Source of the DNA: Pseudomonas sp. C1C7
Lineage (GTDB): Bacteria; Pseudomonadota; Gammaproteobacteria; Pseudomonadales; Pseudomonadaceae
Length of the DNA stretch: 64,000 bases
Assembly (NCBI RefSeq): GCF_013359595.1
Contig: NZ_JABFMP010000005.1
Coordinates: forward strand, 124,001-188,000
Reading direction: 5' to 3'
In this document: positions 18,529 to 27,877 of the stretch, piece by piece
Layout of the letters: every line of letters starts with the position of its first letter
How positions within the stretch are numbered: position 1 is the stretch's first letter
Program-made: the position numbers and the translations under genes
The notes under the pieces: model-generated
The model's input: the letters and a program-made list of their open reading frames with translations, nothing else
Told to the model about the DNA's origin: nothing
The model's database searches: none

Positions 18529-19455
18529 TCATTGGGACAGCGACATCAGATTGCGCTCTCCCATGTAGGTTTCAATCCGTGAACGCAGCCAGCGCTCGGC
18601 GGGGTCGCTGTCGACGTGACTGAGCCAGACCATGCACAGCTCAAGCGCCGGCGTCGGAAACGGAAAGCCTTCCTTGAACAACAGACCCGACGCGGCCATT
18701 GCCTCGGCGGTGTAATCCGGCAGGCTGGCAATCAGGTTCGTACCGGCCAGCAACGCTGGCAACGAACTGTATTGGGGCACAGAGAGCACCACCTGACGGG
18801 AACGGCCAATTTGCGCCAGCCACTCATCGGCATAGCCGCTGACGTTGGCGATGTGCGAAACCAGCACGTGTGGACGTGAGCAGTACTCATCGAGGGTCAG
18901 CGGGGCTTCAGAGGCATCGGCGCGCAACACGCTGGCCTGGATGCGTCGCAACAATTTGCGCTTGGCGTTGGCCGGCAAGGCGCGGGTCTGGGTGACGCCG
19001 ACCGTGATATCGCCGGATGCCAGCAGATCGGAAATCCGCCAGTGGTCGACGGTCTGTACCACGAACACCACCTTCGGGGCTTCCTGGCGCAGCGCGTGCA
19101 ACAGCGGCGGCAGCAATCCGTATTCGACGTCGTCGGACATGCCGATGCGGAACGTCATGGTGCTGTTACCGGGATCGAAATCATGGGTCAGGCTCAACGC
19201 CGCCGACAACGAATCGAGCGCTGGCGACAAATGCCGGAAAATCTCCTCGGCCCGTGCCGTGGGTTCCATGCGATGACCGACGCGAATGAACAACGGATCA
19301 TTGAACATGGTACGCAAGCGATTGAGCGCCGAACTGATGGTCGGCTGGCCGAGAAACAGCTTGTTTGCCACTTTGGTGACGTTGCGCTCAAGCATCAGCG
19401 TTTCAAACACCACCATCAGATTGATGTCGGCCTTGCGTAGTTCGTTGCGATTCAT
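18529..19455 (-). CDS. LysR-family transcriptional regulator (NodD/PcpR-like branch)
   Basis: 308 residues. The DNA-binding domain is KADINLMVVFETLMLERNVTKVANKLFLGQPTISSALNRLR, the ADINLL-type N-terminus of the NodD/PcpR/LinR branch that often controls aromatic catabolism. An effector domain follows from about residue 95. It is next to the CHMI gene in the same direction (69 bases), so it may control aromatic catabolism, but no pathway genes lie beside it. The ATG at 19453-19455 matches the family start. Confidence 0.85.
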   Translation of the reverse strand: MNRNELRKADINLMVVFETLMLERNVTKVANKLFLGQPTISSALNRLRTMFNDPLFIRVGHRMEPTARAEEIFRHLSPALDSLSAALSLTHDFDPGNSTMTFRIGMSDDVEYGLLPPLLHALRQEAPKVVFVVQTVDHWRISDLLASGDITVGVTQTRALPANAKRKLLRRIQASVLRADASEAPLTLDEYCSRPHVLVSHIANVSGYADEWLAQIGRSRQVVLSVPQYSSLPALLAGTNLIASLPDYTAEAMAASGLLFKEGFPFPTPALELCMVWLSHVDSDPAERWLRSRIETYMGERNLMSLSQ

Positions 19456-19720
19456 CCATTGCCCCCGCCTTTTTAACTGTCGACAGTTTAGGGAGGTGTA
19501 ACAATCTGCGTCTATGCAACAACACAAATGCGTCAGGCATTTTTTACATTTAATGCAATTGAAGTCACAGCGTTCGATCACCGGTCATCAAGGCCGCATG
19601 TCCGGCACTCCCTTGGTCCGACAGGAACGGCCTTCCCTGGGATCAGCTGGATACGATCTGCCATACGTTCAGGCACGGTGGGTCGATCTGATCGAGCCGG
19701 CGGCGGAAAATCCTTCAGAA
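19456..19720. other. Intergenic region, no gene seen
   Basis: About 265 bases between the LysR start and the tRNA-Ser terminator. It must hold the LysR promoter. It is locally A/T-rich near 19500-19560, with no clear repeat or small gene. Confidence 0.5.
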
Positions 19721-19722
19721 AC

Positions 19723-19760
19723 GAAAAAGCCCCTGAAATGTTCAACCATTTCAGGGGCTT
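19723..19760 (-). terminator. Terminator of the tRNA-Ser transcript
   Basis: AAGCCCCTGAAATG and its complement CATTTCAGGGGCTT form a 14-base stem around GTTCAAC; on the minus strand the stem runs into TTTTTCG. It directly follows the tRNA gene. Confidence 0.9.
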
Positions 19761-19775
19761 AGTCGTATTCAATAA

Positions 19776-19865
19776 TGGCGGAGAGATAGGGATTCGAACC
19801 CTAGGTACCCGCGAAGGTACAACGGATTTCGAATCCGTCCCATTCGGCCACTCTGGCATCTCTCC
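19776..19865 (-). tRNA. tRNA-Ser (anticodon CGA)
   Basis: 90 bases including the encoded CCA end. The acceptor stem GGAGAGA pairs with TCTCTCC. The anticodon loop TTCGAAA lies between ACGGA and TCCGT, giving anticodon CGA. A long variable arm (GTACCTTCGCGGGTAC) marks it as a serine tRNA, and the T arm reads AGGGTTCGAATCCCT. Confidence 0.95.
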
Positions 19866-19948
19866 AACGGCGCGCATCATAACAGCACATTCGCAGGAAG
19901 CGAACCCCTTTCGCGAAATATTTCTGTGCTATCAGATGCTTGCGTCGG

Positions 19949-20662
19949 TTAAAGCGGTACGCCCAGACGGTTGGCGACTTCTTCGTAGGCTTCGATGACG
20001 TCACCGAGGCCCTGACGGAAGCGGTCCTTGTCCATCTTCTTCTTGGTGTCCTTGTCCCAGAGGCGGCAGCCGTCCGGGCTGAACTCGTCACCCAGGACGA
20101 TGGAGCCGTCGCTGAACACGCCGAATTCGAGCTTGAAGTCCACCAGCAGCAGGCCGGCGTCGTCGAACAGCTTGCTGAGGATCTCGTTGACCTTCAGGGA
20201 CAACTCTTTCATGCGAGCCAGTTGCTCGGCAGTGCCCCAGCCGAATGCCACGACGTGGGATTCGTTGATGAACGGGTCACCCTTGGCGTCGTCCTTCAGG
20301 AACAGTTCGAAGGTGTAAGGGTTGAGTTTCATGCCCTCTTCGACGCCCAGGCGCTTGACCAGGCTGCCGGCGGCGTAGTTACGCACGACGCACTCGACCG
20401 GGATCATGTCCAGCTTCTTCACCAGGCATTCGTTGTCGCCCAGCAGCTTGTCGAACTGGGTCGGCACGCCGGCGGCTTCGAGTTTCTGCATGATGAAGGC
20501 GTTGAACTTGTTGTTCACCATGCCCTTGCGATCGAGCTGTTCGATGCGCTTGCCGTCGAACGCCGAAGTGTCGTTGCGAAACAGCAGGATCAGACGGTCA
20601 GCGTCGTCGGTCTTGTAAACCGACTTGGCTTTGCCGCGGTAGAGTTCTTCACGTTTTTCCAT
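19949..20662 (-). CDS. purC: Phosphoribosylaminoimidazole-succinocarboxamide synthase
   Basis: 237 residues, the full length of bacterial SAICAR synthase. It joins aspartate to CAIR in purine synthesis with [18 protein letters not shown] is the N-terminal ATP-binding region; [17 protein letters not shown] and [10 protein letters not shown] plus [13 protein letters not shown] are the signature motifs. Gene order purC, MBL hydrolase, bamC, dapA (read 3' to 5' here) is typical of pseudomonads. Confidence 0.95.
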   Translation of the reverse strand: MEKREELYRGKAKSVYKTDDADRLILLFRNDTSAFDGKRIEQLDRKGMVNNKFNAFIMQKLEAAGVPTQFDKLLGDNECLVKKLDMIPVECVVRNYAAGSLVKRLGVEEGMKLNPYTFELFLKDDAKGDPFINESHVVAFGWGTAEQLARMKELSLKVNEILSKLFDDAGLLLVDFKLEFGVFSDGSIVLGDEFSPDGCRLWDKDTKKKMDKDRFRQGLGDVIEAYEEVANRLGVPL

Positions 20663-20690
20663 GATGGGCTCCGCTTGCTAAGTAGATGGG

Positions 20691-21449
20691 CTAGGCGATG
20701 TGTCGCCAGTCGAGCCCTGAATCTTGATCGGCCAGTTGCAGCCAGTCCGGGTCGCACCCGAGGGTGTCGACAAAACATTGCCGGGCCAGCTGCGGCAGGT
20801 TGTTCTTGCTGCTCAGATGGGCCAGGACCAGGTGTTGCAGGCCTTGCCAGCCCAACTCGGCCACCAGGAATGCCGCCTGATGGTTGTTCAAATGTCCCAG
20901 TTCGCCGCCCACCCGCTGCTTGAGAAAGTACGGGTAATGACCGCGAGCCAGCATGTCCCGGCAATGGTTGGCCTCGATCATCAGCGCATCGAGATCCCGA
21001 TAGCCTTCCAGCACCCTGTTGCAGTACGAACCCAGGTCGGTCAACAGGCCGAAGCGCCGCTCACCGTCACTGAACACATATTGCGTCGGTTCCTGCGCAT
21101 CGTGGGCCACGGCAATGACGCCAATGCTCAGGTCGCCGATCTGCAGTCGTTCACCATCAGCCAGAAAGCCCGTGGGCTCGATGGGCTTGCGCATCCCGCG
21201 CAGAGTCCCGCGACTGAGGTAGACAGGCAAATTGTAGCGCCGAGACAGCAAACCCACGCCATGCACGTGGTCGGCATGTTCGTGGGTCACGAGTATCGCG
21301 CTCAGTTGCGCCGGGTTCACACCCAGGCGCAACAGGCGTTTTTCGGTTTCTCGCAGGGAGAAACCACAATCGACCAGCACATACGTATCAGCGCTGGCTA
21401 TCAGCGTGCCGTTCCCTTGGCTACCGCTGCCGAGAACGGCAAAACGCAT
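20691..21449 (-). CDS. MBL-fold metallo-hydrolase (YycJ/WalJ-like)
   Basis: 252 residues with a beta-lactamase fold. The metal motif THEHADH gives His56, His58, Asp60 and His61. RFAVLGSGSQGNGTLIAS and LVDCGFSLRETEKRL resemble the WalJ/YycJ exonuclease-like group. Later ligands are in EANHCRDML and LAHLSSKNN. The biochemical role is unproven. It begins 4 bases after the bamC stop, so it is probably co-transcribed with bamC. Confidence 0.85.
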   Translation of the reverse strand: MRFAVLGSGSQGNGTLIASADTYVLVDCGFSLRETEKRLLRLGVNPAQLSAILVTHEHADHVHGVGLLSRRYNLPVYLSRGTLRGMRKPIEPTGFLADGERLQIGDLSIGVIAVAHDAQEPTQYVFSDGERRFGLLTDLGSYCNRVLEGYRDLDALMIEANHCRDMLARGHYPYFLKQRVGGELGHLNNHQAAFLVAELGWQGLQHLVLAHLSSKNNLPQLARQCFVDTLGCDPDWLQLADQDSGLDWRHIA

Positions 21450-21453
21450 GTGA

Positions 21454-22569
21454 TCAGCCCAGATTGTCCTGAATCACGCTCAACACTTTGCGCGCCACGT
21501 CAGCCGGCGCCACGGTGTTGATGTTTTTCTCGACGGTGACCTGGACGCTGTCGCCCACCTTGCTCAGGCGAACCTGATAACGCTCGGCGCGCGCTTCACG
21601 CTCTTCCTTGTTCGGCGTGCTGCCGAACAGGCTGCTGAAGAAGCCTGGCTTGTCGTCTTTCTTCTCGGCCTTTTCAGCCAGGTTGATGTAGTACAGGCCC
21701 AGGCTGCGGTTGATGTCTTCCACGCGCCATTCACCCTGCTCCAGCGCACGGCCGACGCTCGACCAGGCACGGTCCAGGTCGGAGCCGACGTTCAGCACAG
21801 GGTTGCCGCTGCCGTCTTCGCTGAGGCTGACACGGCTCGGGGTGTCGAAGTCACGGGACGCCAGCATGGAAACCGAACCGCCCTTCTCGGAGATGCGGCT
21901 CATGCTCGCGAGCATGTCGTCGACCAGCGCAGCGTCCAGGCCGGTGTTGACCGAACGGTTGGTGAATTCGACGTCGGCGGTGCTGCCGGCAGGACGCTCG
22001 GCGGTGACCACATAGACTTCGCTGGTGTTGCGCTGCACACCCGGCTCGATACGCACACGGGCACGGATTTCGCTGTCGGAGGCGACACCGGCGGCGCTCA
22101 AGCGCTTGGCCATTGCCGCCGACAACTCGTCGGAGTGCTGCCAGGTGGTGGTGAATTCGCCGGTCTGCGGGCGCTGTTCGTCCAAGCGGAAACCGTTGTC
22201 CTGGAAGAATTGCACGGCCACGGGCCAGGCTTGCGCAGGCGGGTTCTGCGCCAGGATCCAGCGCGCATCGCCGCTCTTCTGCAGCGAGTAGGCACTGGCA
22301 TCAGCCACGGAAGACAGAGGCAGTGGGCGAGGAACGACGAACTCGCCGGTGGCGGTGTCATCGGCCACGTTACGCGGGATCGGCAGCAGCGGATCCAGAC
22401 GCTTGGCGGTCTGGACATCCGGCGGGATTTGCATCGGTGCAGTCTGTTTTGCTTCCAGGTAATCGCTACCACGGTCACGGAAATAACCTTCCGAACCCCA
22501 GAGCCATCCACAGCCACTGGTGCTGGAGATGATCAAGGCAAGCGCGGAAAGTCCGGCCATTCGCTTCAT
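21454..22569 (-). CDS. bamC: Outer membrane assembly lipoprotein BamC
   Basis: 371 residues, lipoprotein of the beta-barrel assembly machine. The signal ends in a lipobox at Cys20 (IISSTSGC). The N-terminal unstructured segment that contacts BamD is followed by two helix-grip domains (about 100-215 and 240-370). The ATG at 22567-22569 yields a normal signal peptide, so upstream in-frame starts are rejected. It lies 17 bases after dapA; the bamC-dapA pairing is standard. Confidence 0.9.
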   Translation of the reverse strand: MKRMAGLSALALIISSTSGCGWLWGSEGYFRDRGSDYLEAKQTAPMQIPPDVQTAKRLDPLLPIPRNVADDTATGEFVVPRPLPLSSVADASAYSLQKSGDARWILAQNPPAQAWPVAVQFFQDNGFRLDEQRPQTGEFTTTWQHSDELSAAMAKRLSAAGVASDSEIRARVRIEPGVQRNTSEVYVVTAERPAGSTADVEFTNRSVNTGLDAALVDDMLASMSRISEKGGSVSMLASRDFDTPSRVSLSEDGSGNPVLNVGSDLDRAWSSVGRALEQGEWRVEDINRSLGLYYINLAEKAEKKDDKPGFFSSLFGSTPNKEEREARAERYQVRLSKVGDSVQVTVEKNINTVAPADVARKVLSVIQDNLG

Positions 22570-22586
22570 GCGTTGTACTTCCTCAA

Positions 22587-23465
22587 TTAAGCCAGGACGC
22601 CGGACTGGCGCATGGCCTGACGCAGCGGTTCGTGACACTCGGCGCTGAGCCAGGTGAGCGGCAGACGGATACCGTCCGGCATCAGACCCATCTCATGCAG
22701 CGCCCATTTCACGGGGATAGGGTTGGATTCGATAAACAGGGTTTTATTGAGCGGCATCAGCTTTTCATGAATGGCGCGCGCTTTCTCGGCGTCGCCGTTC
22801 AGAGCTGCAATGCACATGTCCGACATGTCGCGCGGGGCGACGTTGGCGGTCACCGAGATGTTGCCCTTGCCGCCCAGCAGGATCAGCTCGACCGCGGTGG
22901 CGTCGTCACCGGAGAGCACCAGGAAGTTGCTGCTGACACCGTCGATGATTGTCTTGGCACGTTTCAGGTCGCCGGTAGCTTCCTTGATGCCGATGATGTT
23001 CTTGACGGTCGACAGACGGATCACGGTCTCGGCCTGCATGTCGCATGCGGTGCGGCCCGGGACGTTATAGAGGATCTGCGGGATGTCGACGGCCTCGGCA
23101 ATGGCCTTGAAGTGCTGGTACAAACCTTCCTGGGTCGGCTTGTTGTAGTACGGCGTGACCAGCAGGCAAGCGTCGGCGCCGGCAGTCTTCGCGTTGATGG
23201 TCAGCTCGATGGCTTCGCGGGTCGAGTTGGCGCCCGTGCCGGCGATCACCGGAATGCGGCCATTGACCTGTTTCACGACGCGACGGATGACTTCGATGTG
23301 TTCGTTCACATCAAGCGTGGCGGATTCACCTGTGGTGCCGACCGCCACGATGGCGTGGGTGCCGTTTTGCAGGTGAAAGTCCACCAGTTTGCTCAGGCCG
23401 TCCCAGTCGAGATTACCTTGTGCATCCATGGGTGTGACCAGTGCCACCATACTGCCCGCAATCAT
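22587..23465 (-). CDS. dapA: 4-hydroxy-tetrahydrodipicolinate synthase
   Basis: 292-residue TIM-barrel enzyme of lysine and diaminopimelate synthesis. Catalytic Tyr133 (ILYNVPGR) and the Schiff-base Lys161 (IGIKEATGD) are present, as is the GTTGESATL pyruvate-site motif. The start ATG at 23463-23465 gives the family length; the longer frame upstream is discarded. Confidence 0.95.
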   Translation of the reverse strand: MIAGSMVALVTPMDAQGNLDWDGLSKLVDFHLQNGTHAIVAVGTTGESATLDVNEHIEVIRRVVKQVNGRIPVIAGTGANSTREAIELTINAKTAGADACLLVTPYYNKPTQEGLYQHFKAIAEAVDIPQILYNVPGRTACDMQAETVIRLSTVKNIIGIKEATGDLKRAKTIIDGVSSNFLVLSGDDATAVELILLGGKGNISVTANVAPRDMSDMCIAALNGDAEKARAIHEKLMPLNKTLFIESNPIPVKWALHEMGLMPDGIRLPLTWLSAECHEPLRQAMRQSGVLA

Positions 23466-23793
23466 GCAACCGCTCCTGCCGGAAAAAGAGAGCCGTAATG
23501 GTACTGGCGCCAAGATGCTTGTACAAGCGAAGTACTGCGCTGCCGCCATTCCCCTTGGCGCCGCTTTTCGCTACCCTTCAGACTTTGATCGGTACCGACA
23601 GGCTCGTACGTCGGCTCTGAGCCTCCATTTTCGGTATCACAAGCCCCGTTCCAGCGTTGCCATTGCGCTGCTCCTGCCATACTGGAGCACATTGCAACCT
23701 GCGCCAGGGGCCTTGCGATTCGCATTCGCAGGCTCGCTCCGCAAAAAACAGACCGATGAAAGTACCGACCGCTCATCGCTTTAGGAATGCTGC
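23466..23793. other. Divergent promoter region between dapA and gcvR
   Basis: 328 bases between divergent genes. It must contain promoters for dapA-bamC and gcvR-bcp. I see no small gene, repeat or clear operator. Confidence 0.5.
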
Positions 23794-24354
23794 ATGTCCA
23801 CCCCCACAGTTCGCGAACAATTCCTTGTCATCAGTGCCCTCGGCGCCAACCCCATGGAGCTGACTAACGTCCTGTGCCGCGCCAGCCATGAAAACCGCTG
23901 CGCCGTGGTCACCTCTCGCCTGACCCGTCATGGCGAGTGCAGTGCGCTGGTCCTTGAAGTCTCCGGCAGCTGGGACGCCCTGGCCCGCCTGGAAGGCAGC
24001 CTGCCGATCCTGGCCAAGCGTCACGCCTTCACCGTCAACGTGGTGCGCAGCGCCGCGCTTGAAAACCGCCCCCAGGCCCTGCCGTACGTTGCCTATGTCA
24101 GCTCGGCCTACCGCTCGGACATCGTCAACGAGCTGTGCCAGTTCTTCATGGACCACAACGTCGAGCTGGAAAACCTGACCTGCGACACCTATCAGGCTCC
24201 GCAGACCGGCGGCACCATGCTCAACGCCACCTTTACCGTGACCCTGCCGGCCGGCGTGCAAATCAGCTGGTTGCGCGATCAGTTCCTGGATTTCGCCGAT
24301 GCGCTGAACCTGGATGCCCTGATCGAACCGTGGCGCCCACAAAACCCAATGTAA
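23794..24354 (+). CDS. gcvR: Glycine cleavage system transcriptional repressor GcvR
   Basis: 186 residues with two ACT domains (about 8-85 and 95-170). REQFLVISALGANPMELTNVL opens the first and YVAYVSSAYRSDIVNELCQF the second. In E. coli GcvR binds GcvA and glycine; in pseudomonads the gene sits beside dapA and bcp as here. It is followed after 10 bases by the peroxiredoxin gene. Confidence 0.85.
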   Translation: MSTPTVREQFLVISALGANPMELTNVLCRASHENRCAVVTSRLTRHGECSALVLEVSGSWDALARLEGSLPILAKRHAFTVNVVRSAALENRPQALPYVAYVSSAYRSDIVNELCQFFMDHNVELENLTCDTYQAPQTGGTMLNATFTVTLPAGVQISWLRDQFLDFADALNLDALIEPWRPQNPM

Positions 24355-24364
24355 GGAAGCTTTC

Positions 24365-24838
24365 ATGGCCGTTGCCATCGACCAACCGGTCGCCGACTTC
24401 GAAGCACCCGCCACCAGCGGGCAAACCGTCAGCCTGGCGGCACTCAAGGGCAAGCAGGTAGTGATCTACTTCTATCCGAAGGACAGCACGCCGGGCTGCA
24501 CCACCCAGGGCCAGGGCTTTCGTGATCAGCTGGATGCCTTCAAGGCGGCCAACACCGAAGTCTTCGGGGTATCGCGCGACGGTTTGAAATCCCATGAGAA
24601 CTTCAAGGCCAAGCAGGCATTCAACTTCGAGCTGATCAGCGACAAGGAAGAAGCGCTCTGCCAGCAGTTCGACGTGATCAAGCTGAAGAAGCTCTACGGC
24701 AAGGAATACATGGGCGTTGATCGCAGCACCTTCCTGATCGACAGGAACGGTGTGTTGCGTCAGGAATGGCGCGGCGTGAAGGTGCCGGGGCATGTCGATG
24801 CGGTATTGGCTGCGGCTCAGGCCCTGAATAAAGCCTGA
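24365..24838 (+). CDS. bcp: Thiol peroxidase, Bcp/PrxQ subfamily
   Basis: 157-residue peroxiredoxin that reduces organic and hydrogen peroxide in the cytosol. The peroxidatic Cys45 is in YPKDSTPGCTTQGQGF. The common PrxQ resolving Cys five residues later is a Gln (Cys45-T-T-Q-G-Gln50), and the alternative resolving position in the SHENFKAKQ helix is Lys. The only other Cys is Cys99 (EEALCQQF). It may therefore work as a 1-Cys enzyme or use Cys99. It is 10 bases from gcvR. Confidence 0.88.
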   Translation: MAVAIDQPVADFEAPATSGQTVSLAALKGKQVVIYFYPKDSTPGCTTQGQGFRDQLDAFKAANTEVFGVSRDGLKSHENFKAKQAFNFELISDKEEALCQQFDVIKLKKLYGKEYMGVDRSTFLIDRNGVLRQEWRGVKVPGHVDAVLAAAQALNKA

Positions 24839-24845
24839 TTCCTGT

Positions 24846-24923
24846 AAAAAGATCGCAGCCTTCGGCAGCTCCTGCATTGGATCGCGTACATCCTGTAGGA
24901 GCTGCCGAAGGCTGCGATCTTTT
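24846..24923. repeat. REPIN (AGATCGCAGCC family)
   Basis: AGATCGCAGCCTTCGGCAGC on the left and GCTGCCGAAGGCTGCGATCT on the right, a perfect 20-base inverted pair, between convergent bcp and the perM-like gene. Confidence 0.9.
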
Positions 24924-24925
24924 AT

Positions 24926-25999
24926 CTACAGCAGCGGCGCCACCATCGGCTCCTTGCGCGGCCACGCATCCAGCACCGCCTTGAACAGGGTCGCCAGGGG
25001 GATCGCAAAGAACACCCCCCAGAATCCCCACAGCCCGCCAAACAGAAGCACCGCACAGATAATCGCCACCGGATGCAGATTCACCGCCTCCGAGAACAGC
25101 AAAGGCACCAGCACATTGCCGTCCAGTGTCTGGATGATCCCGTAGACCGCCATCAGATAGATGAACTGATCGCTCCAGCCCCACTGGAACAGCGCAATCA
25201 GCAGCACCGGCACGGTCACCACCACGGCCCCGACGTAGGGCACCACCACCGACACGCCCACCAGCAACGCCAGCAGCGCCGCGTAGTTGAGTTCCAGAAT
25301 GACGAAAGCGATGTAGGTCACGCCGCCGCAGATGAAGATCTCGATGACCTTGCCGCGTATGTAGTTGGCGATCTGCCGGTTCATGTCGTGGGCGACGCGG
25401 GTGATCAAGGCGCGCTCGCGGGGCAGGTAACCGCGCACCCACTCCCCGATCATGACCCGATCCTTGAGGAAGAAAAACACCAGGATCGGCACCAGCACCA
25501 GATAGATCATGATGTTGACCAACAGCGGCAGGCTCGACAGCGAGAACGTCAGCGCCCACTGCCCGAACTTGCCGATCTCGCCCCGCGCCACTTCAATGGC
25601 CTGCAGCACCTGCTCGTCGGACACCAGATGCGGGTAGCGCTCCGGCAGCAGTAATAGAAGCGATTGCCACTTGGCGAGCATGCCGGGCAGTTCGTTGAAC
25701 AAGGTGATCAATTGATGCCAGAGCAGCGGCACCACGACCACGATGAACACCAGCAACACGCCCATGAACAGTGCGAAGACCAGCCCGACCGCCACGCCAC
25801 CCGGAACGCGCAGACGCTCCAGACTCAGCACCAGGCCTTGCATCAGATACGCCAGCACCATCCCGGCCAGCACCGGCGCAAGCATGCCGCCCAGGGTCAG
25901 GACGGCGGTGAATGCCAGAAAGAGGAGGACTGCCAGAACCACGGCTTCTTCATCGGAGAAGTAGCGCTGAATCCAGTCGCGTAACACTTTGAACATCAA
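24926..25999 (-). CDS. AI-2E family transporter (PerM-like)
   Basis: 357 residues with eight or so membrane helices (first near 20-60, then 155-230 and 240-345). FFLKDRVMIGEWVRGYLPRER and GVSVVVPYVGAVVV match the AI-2E/PerM family. The transported compound is not established; the AI-2 label is historical. A TusA gene lies 28 bases upstream in the same direction. Confidence 0.85.
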   Translation of the reverse strand: MMFKVLRDWIQRYFSDEEAVVLAVLLFLAFTAVLTLGGMLAPVLAGMVLAYLMQGLVLSLERLRVPGGVAVGLVFALFMGVLLVFIVVVVPLLWHQLITLFNELPGMLAKWQSLLLLLPERYPHLVSDEQVLQAIEVARGEIGKFGQWALTFSLSSLPLLVNIMIYLVLVPILVFFFLKDRVMIGEWVRGYLPRERALITRVAHDMNRQIANYIRGKVIEIFICGGVTYIAFVILELNYAALLALLVGVSVVVPYVGAVVVTVPVLLIALFQWGWSDQFIYLMAVYGIIQTLDGNVLVPLLFSEAVNLHPVAIICAVLLFGGLWGFWGVFFAIPLATLFKAVLDAWPRKEPMVAPLL

Positions 26000-26027
26000 T
26001 AATCCTTAAGAACAAACGTCGCGGGTT

Positions 26028-26267
26028 TCAGGCCTTCTTCAACCAATAGCGGTAAACGCCTGATTCGTCTTCTTCACGAAGCAGCGTATGACCGGCCAAT
26101 CGGGCAAAGGTGCGAAAGTCGCGCTGCGAGCCTGCATCCGTGGCGATCACCTTGAGCACAGCGCCACTGGCCATGCGGTTGAGTTCCATCTTCGCCTTGA
26201 GTAACGGCAACGGGCAATTGAGGCCACTGGCGTCCAGTTCAACGTCATGGGCTACAGCGTCGGTCAT
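26028..26267 (-). CDS. tusA: Sulfur-carrier protein TusA
   Basis: 79 residues, the size of a TusA protein that relays sulfur to tRNA thiolation and other acceptors. The CPxP motif is GLNCPLPLLKAK with Cys18 as persulfide site. It is co-directional with the AI-2E gene and divergent from bepA. Confidence 0.9.
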   Translation of the reverse strand: MTDAVAHDVELDASGLNCPLPLLKAKMELNRMASGAVLKVIATDAGSQRDFRTFARLAGHTLLREEDESGVYRYWLKKA

Positions 26268-26365
26268 TGCATCACTCCGGTACAGATGATTGAGCTGCCT
26301 AGAATATCTGGTCGCAAGGCTGGTGTCCGGCTACAGTAAGGTCTTTGTCGACTAAGGCTTTGTGC

Positions 26366-27799
26366 ATGACTTTTTTGCGCCCTACCCTGCTGACGCTCGC
26401 TTGCCTGCTCGCTTCACCGGGCTTCGCCGACGATCTGCCGTCACTCGGCGACGCCAGTTCTGCCATCGTCTCTCCGCAACAGGAATACCAGTTGGGCCGC
26501 GCATGGCTGGCGCTGTTGCGCAGTCAGGTGTCGCAACTCAATGATCCGCAACTCAAGGACTACGTCGAATCCAGCGTGTACCGCCTGGCCGAGGCCAGCC
26601 AGGTCAACGACCGGCGCTTTGAGTTCATTCTGATCAACAGCCCGCAACTCAACGCCTTCGCCGCCCCCGGCGGGATTGTCGGGGTCAACGGCGGCCTGTT
26701 CCTCAATGCCCAGACCGAAGGCGAATATGCCTCGGTAATGGCTCACGAATTGGCTCACTTGTCGCAACGCCACTTTGCCCGCGGCGTGGAAGCACAACAG
26801 CGCATGCAGGTGCCGATGATGGCCGCGCTGCTGGCCGGTATCGTGATTGCCGCCGCCGGTGCCGGCGATGCGGGTATCGCCGCCATTGCCGGTACGCAGG
26901 CAGCGGCCATTCAGGAACAACGGCGCTTCTCGCGGCAGAACGAACAGGAAGCCGACCGCATCGGTATTCTCAACCTGGAAAAAGCCGGTTACGACCCGCG
27001 TTCGATGCCCACGATGTTCGAACGCCTGGGCCGCCAATATCGCTTCGACGCCAAGCCACCGGAATTCCTGCTGACTCACCCGGTGACCGAATCGCGTATC
27101 GCCGACACCCGCAACCGCGCCGAGCAGGCACCCCAGGGTGGCATTGAAGACACGCTGCGTTATCAATTGATCCGTGCGCGAGTCCAGCTTATCTACGAGG
27201 AAACCCCAGGCCTGGGCGCCAAGCGATTCCGCGCGCTGCTGGATGAAAACCCGAAAAACGATGTCGCGCGCTACGGACTGGCCATCGCCCAGATCAAGGG
27301 CGGCCAGTTGAACGAAGCCCGGGAGAACCTCAAACCGCTGCTCGCCAAGGCACCCAACGAGATCATCTACAACCTCGCGCAGATCGACCTGGACATCACC
27401 AACAATCGACTGCCCGACGCTCAATCGCGCATGGACCGGATGCTCGCCCAATACCCTGGCAACTATCCGTTGAACCAGGTGCGCGTCGATCTGTTCCTGA
27501 AACAGAACCGCACCGCCGATGCCGAGAAAGCGCTGGAAGGCTTGCTCAAATCGCGCCCGGACGATCCGGACGTCTGGTACCAGGTGGCCGAGACTCGCGG
27601 GCTGTCGGGCAACATCATCGGCCTGCATCAGGCGCGCGCCGAGTACTTCGCCCTGGTGGGCGACTACCGTCAGGCCATCCAGCAACTGGACTTCGCCAAG
27701 CGCAAGGCTGGCAGCAACTTCCCACTGTCTTCGCGCATCGATGCCCGTCAGCGCGAGCTGATGGAACAGGAGCGCATGATCAAGGACATGATGGGCTGA
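26366..27799 (+). CDS. bepA: Periplasmic M48 metalloprotease with TPR domain (BepA-like)
   Basis: 477 residues, a zinc protease and chaperone for outer-membrane proteins such as LptD. A signal peptide (LTLACLLASPGFA) precedes the M48 domain with H127-E-L-A-H131 (MAHELAHLSQRH) and the third ligand in NEQEADRIG. TPR repeats occupy about residues 305-470. The ATG at 26366 is used because it starts the signal peptide; a TTG 21 bases upstream is possible. A shared terminator follows. Confidence 0.88.
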   Translation: MTFLRPTLLTLACLLASPGFADDLPSLGDASSAIVSPQQEYQLGRAWLALLRSQVSQLNDPQLKDYVESSVYRLAEASQVNDRRFEFILINSPQLNAFAAPGGIVGVNGGLFLNAQTEGEYASVMAHELAHLSQRHFARGVEAQQRMQVPMMAALLAGIVIAAAGAGDAGIAAIAGTQAAAIQEQRRFSRQNEQEADRIGILNLEKAGYDPRSMPTMFERLGRQYRFDAKPPEFLLTHPVTESRIADTRNRAEQAPQGGIEDTLRYQLIRARVQLIYEETPGLGAKRFRALLDENPKNDVARYGLAIAQIKGGQLNEARENLKPLLAKAPNEIIYNLAQIDLDITNNRLPDAQSRMDRMLAQYPGNYPLNQVRVDLFLKQNRTADAEKALEGLLKSRPDDPDVWYQVAETRGLSGNIIGLHQARAEYFALVGDYRQAIQQLDFAKRKAGSNFPLSSRIDARQRELMEQERMIKDMMG

Positions 27800-27830
27800 C
27801 GACCTCGGACACCATTTGTTCCGGACATAA

Positions 27831-27858
27831 AAAAACCGCCTCTTTCGAGGCGGTTTTT
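27831..27858. terminator. Bidirectional terminator between bepA and mucD
   Basis: AAAACCGCCTC and GAGGCGGTTTT form an 11-base stem with loop TTTC. A-runs and T-runs flank it, so it works for both convergent genes. Confidence 0.9.
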
Positions 27859-27877
27859 CATTCAGCCAACACCCGGA

